Source: Variovorax sp. E3 (lineage in GTDB: Bacteria; Pseudomonadota; Gammaproteobacteria; Burkholderiales; Burkholderiaceae_C). Taken from it: DNA of 64,000 nucleotides. A program made the translations under genes and the position numbers. The notes under the pieces were generated by a model that was given only the letters and a program-made list of their open reading frames with translations, had not been told where the DNA came from and made no database searches. The stretch lies in the NCBI RefSeq assembly GCF_016082275.1, contig NZ_MOWM01000019.1:1-64000 (forward strand), written 5' to 3'. Shown piece after piece: positions 63,047-64,000 of this stretch; within the stretch, counting starts at the first letter, position 1, and each line of letters begins with the position of its first letter.

Positions 63047-64000
63047 ATGCCTTCGAACGACACTTCGCGGCCCGATGAGGCCCACAACGCCCCGGTGCAA
63101 CGCGCCGGTTCCCACGAAATCCAGGTCGCTGGTCCGGATCTCGAGTTCAAACCCGTGCGCCTGGACGACGCGACACCCACTGGTGCACAGATCGCCGCGG
63201 CGCTAGGCCACCGCCCGGATCAGCAGATCACCGTGCTGCACTGGTTCGGCACCACCATCGAGGACGTCCGCCCCGACGAGATCGTGAAGCTGCGCGAGGG
63301 CGAAACCCGCTTCATCGCGGCGCCCAGCGACGGCGCCTGGCGTCTGACCATCGATGGCCAGCGCATTGACTGGCTCGCGCGCCACATCTCGGTGGCAACG
63401 CTGCGCCGCCTCGCCAACATCTCGGCGGAGCAGAGCATCTATCTGGAGCACGAAGACGAACCTGACGAGTTGCTCGATGAGAACTACCAGCTCGATCTCG
63501 GCGTGCGAGGTGTGGAGCGCCTCATCAGCCGCCGCGCCACATGGAAGCTGAACGTCCAGGGTGAGCTGCTCACGCTGCACGCGCCGACGATCGTCGTGCG
63601 TGATGCGCTCCAGCAGGCGGGTTTCAACCCGGACCAGGGCTGGCACATCTACCTGAAGGTGGAAGGGCAACCCAAGGAACCGGTTGAACTGGACACGGTC
63701 ATCGACCTGCGCCGGAAGGGCATCGAAAAGCTGCGGCTGACACCGAAGGACGTGATCAACGGCGAGGGCCCCTCGATGCCGCTACGCGCGTTCCCCGTGC
63801 TGAACGTCGACGAGGCTTTCCTCAATGCCAAGTTCCCCTCGTGGGAAGCGGTGCTGGACGGCGGTCGCCAGTGGATCGTGCTGCCGGATTTCACCTTGCC
63901 GCCGGGCTACTCCGTGCAGCAGGTGCGTCTGGCGCTGGAAATCCAGCCGACGTATCCCGCAGTGGAAATCGACATGTTCTACATGTTCCCTGCGGTCACG
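63047..64000 (+). CDS. Multi-ubiquitin-like protein running into an E2-like domain (cut by window edge)
   Basis: 318 codons visible. Three consecutive beta-grasp (ubiquitin-like) repeats are seen, of the Multi_ubiq type. Repeat 1 (about 20-98) contains ALGHRPDQQITVLHWFG. Repeat 2 (~102-165) contains WRLTIDGQRIDWLARHIS. Repeat 3 (~166-240) contains WKLNVQGELLTLHAP and ends near NGEG. From ~245 the sequence SMPLRAFPVLNVDEAF, then LPPGYSVQQVRLALEIQPTY and PAVEIDMFYMFP resembles prokaryotic E2 family E. Bacterial ubiquitin-like conjugation operons usually add E1 and JAB genes, expected just to the right. Divergent XRE/ImmA genes may regulate it. Confidence 0.78.
   Translation, partial: MPSNDTSRPDEAHNAPVQRAGSHEIQVAGPDLEFKPVRLDDATPTGAQIAAALGHRPDQQITVLHWFGTTIEDVRPDEIVKLREGETRFIAAPSDGAWRLTIDGQRIDWLARHISVATLRRLANISAEQSIYLEHEDEPDELLDENYQLDLGVRGVERLISRRATWKLNVQGELLTLHAPTIVVRDALQQAGFNPDQGWHIYLKVEGQPKEPVELDTVIDLRRKGIEKLRLTPKDVINGEGPSMPLRAFPVLNVDEAFLNAKFPSWEAVLDGGRQWIVLPDFTLPPGYSVQQVRLALEIQPTYPAVEIDMFYMFPAVT

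Larger units (their letters stand above)
2567..64000. mobile_element. Large accessory island inserted in yifB/comM (right end outside window)
   Basis: Seen: homology to yifB ends abruptly near 2566, and from there on gene content is accessory. It holds many XRE regulators, proteases, NTPases, a Tn7-like transposition module at 33.5-40.4 kb, IS3 and IS21 remnants and fragments of core genes. The missing yifB half never appears, so the right boundary is presumably beyond 64 kb. tnsA points away from the right, so the end of the Tn7-like unit should lie just right of about 40.5-42.4 kb. That would leave 42.4-64 kb as a separate accretion. This two-layer reading is an inference; no terminal repeats or target duplication were found by eye. 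Confidence 0.7.

Overview
The window looks like a chromosome segment of a betaproteobacterium of the Comamonadaceae (Variovorax/Acidovorax-like). This rests on the left flank, which carries the 5' end of an ammonium transporter gene, a P-II protein gene, a TorF-type porin gene and yifB/comM, in high-GC sequence with typical signal peptides. No species-level call is possible from sequence alone.

Only the first ~2.57 kb is core genome. yifB (comM) is cut after about residue 302, and the rest of the gene is not seen in the window, so nearly everything to the right end (at least 61 kb) reads as an accessory island. A Tn7-like transposition module (tnsA, tnsB, tnsC and two tniQ genes) lies at 33.5-40.4 kb on the minus strand. 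comM/yifB is a known target of Tn7-like Tn6022/AbaR-type elements, so target and machinery agree. No terminal repeats or second half of yifB could be identified. The island is therefore probably composite, with IS3 and IS21 remnants and fragments of core genes (PEP-mutase/isocitrate-lyase type, TolC type) marking old junctions.

The cargo is a chain of compact, translationally coupled modules that look like defence or conflict systems. (1) 5.3-9.8 kb: Ser/Thr kinase with a repeat region, a 25-codon ORF, an exported coiled-coil protein and a trypsin-like protease. (2) 11.3-15.5 kb: methyltransferase, UvrD-like helicase, and a 744-aa protein ending in an AlkB-type dioxygenase. (3) 16.2-21.7 kb: a plus-strand operon (small carrier-like protein, XRE regulator, ImmA/IrrE peptidase, papain-like peptidase, thymidylate-synthase-like protein) converging on a minus-strand operon (DUF4031, MazG-like pyrophosphohydrolase, unknown, uracil-DNA-glycosylase-like). 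(4) 22.2-24.9 kb: Cap4/DUF4297-like nuclease fused to a STAND-type ATPase. (5) 26.5-32.4 kb: a broken hipA and three calcineurin-like phosphoesterases. (6) 43.1-49.9 kb: unknown protein, caspase-like protein and a 1221-aa zinc-ribbon/TPR/CHAT protein. (7) 50.5-59.0 kb: CHAT-SIR2 protein, membrane nSTAND-WD40 protein, alpha/beta hydrolase and C25/caspase-like protease. (8) 61.7-62.7 kb: XRE/ImmA pair. (9) From 63.05 kb: a multi-ubiquitin-like protein running into an E2-like domain, cut by the window edge.

The strongest candidates for undescribed systems are modules 2, 3, 6 and 7. At least eleven genes show a single frame break with convincing coding sequence on both sides, often at short homopolymers. 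Either the assembly has uncorrected indels or many systems are decaying, and this has to be settled before judging activity.
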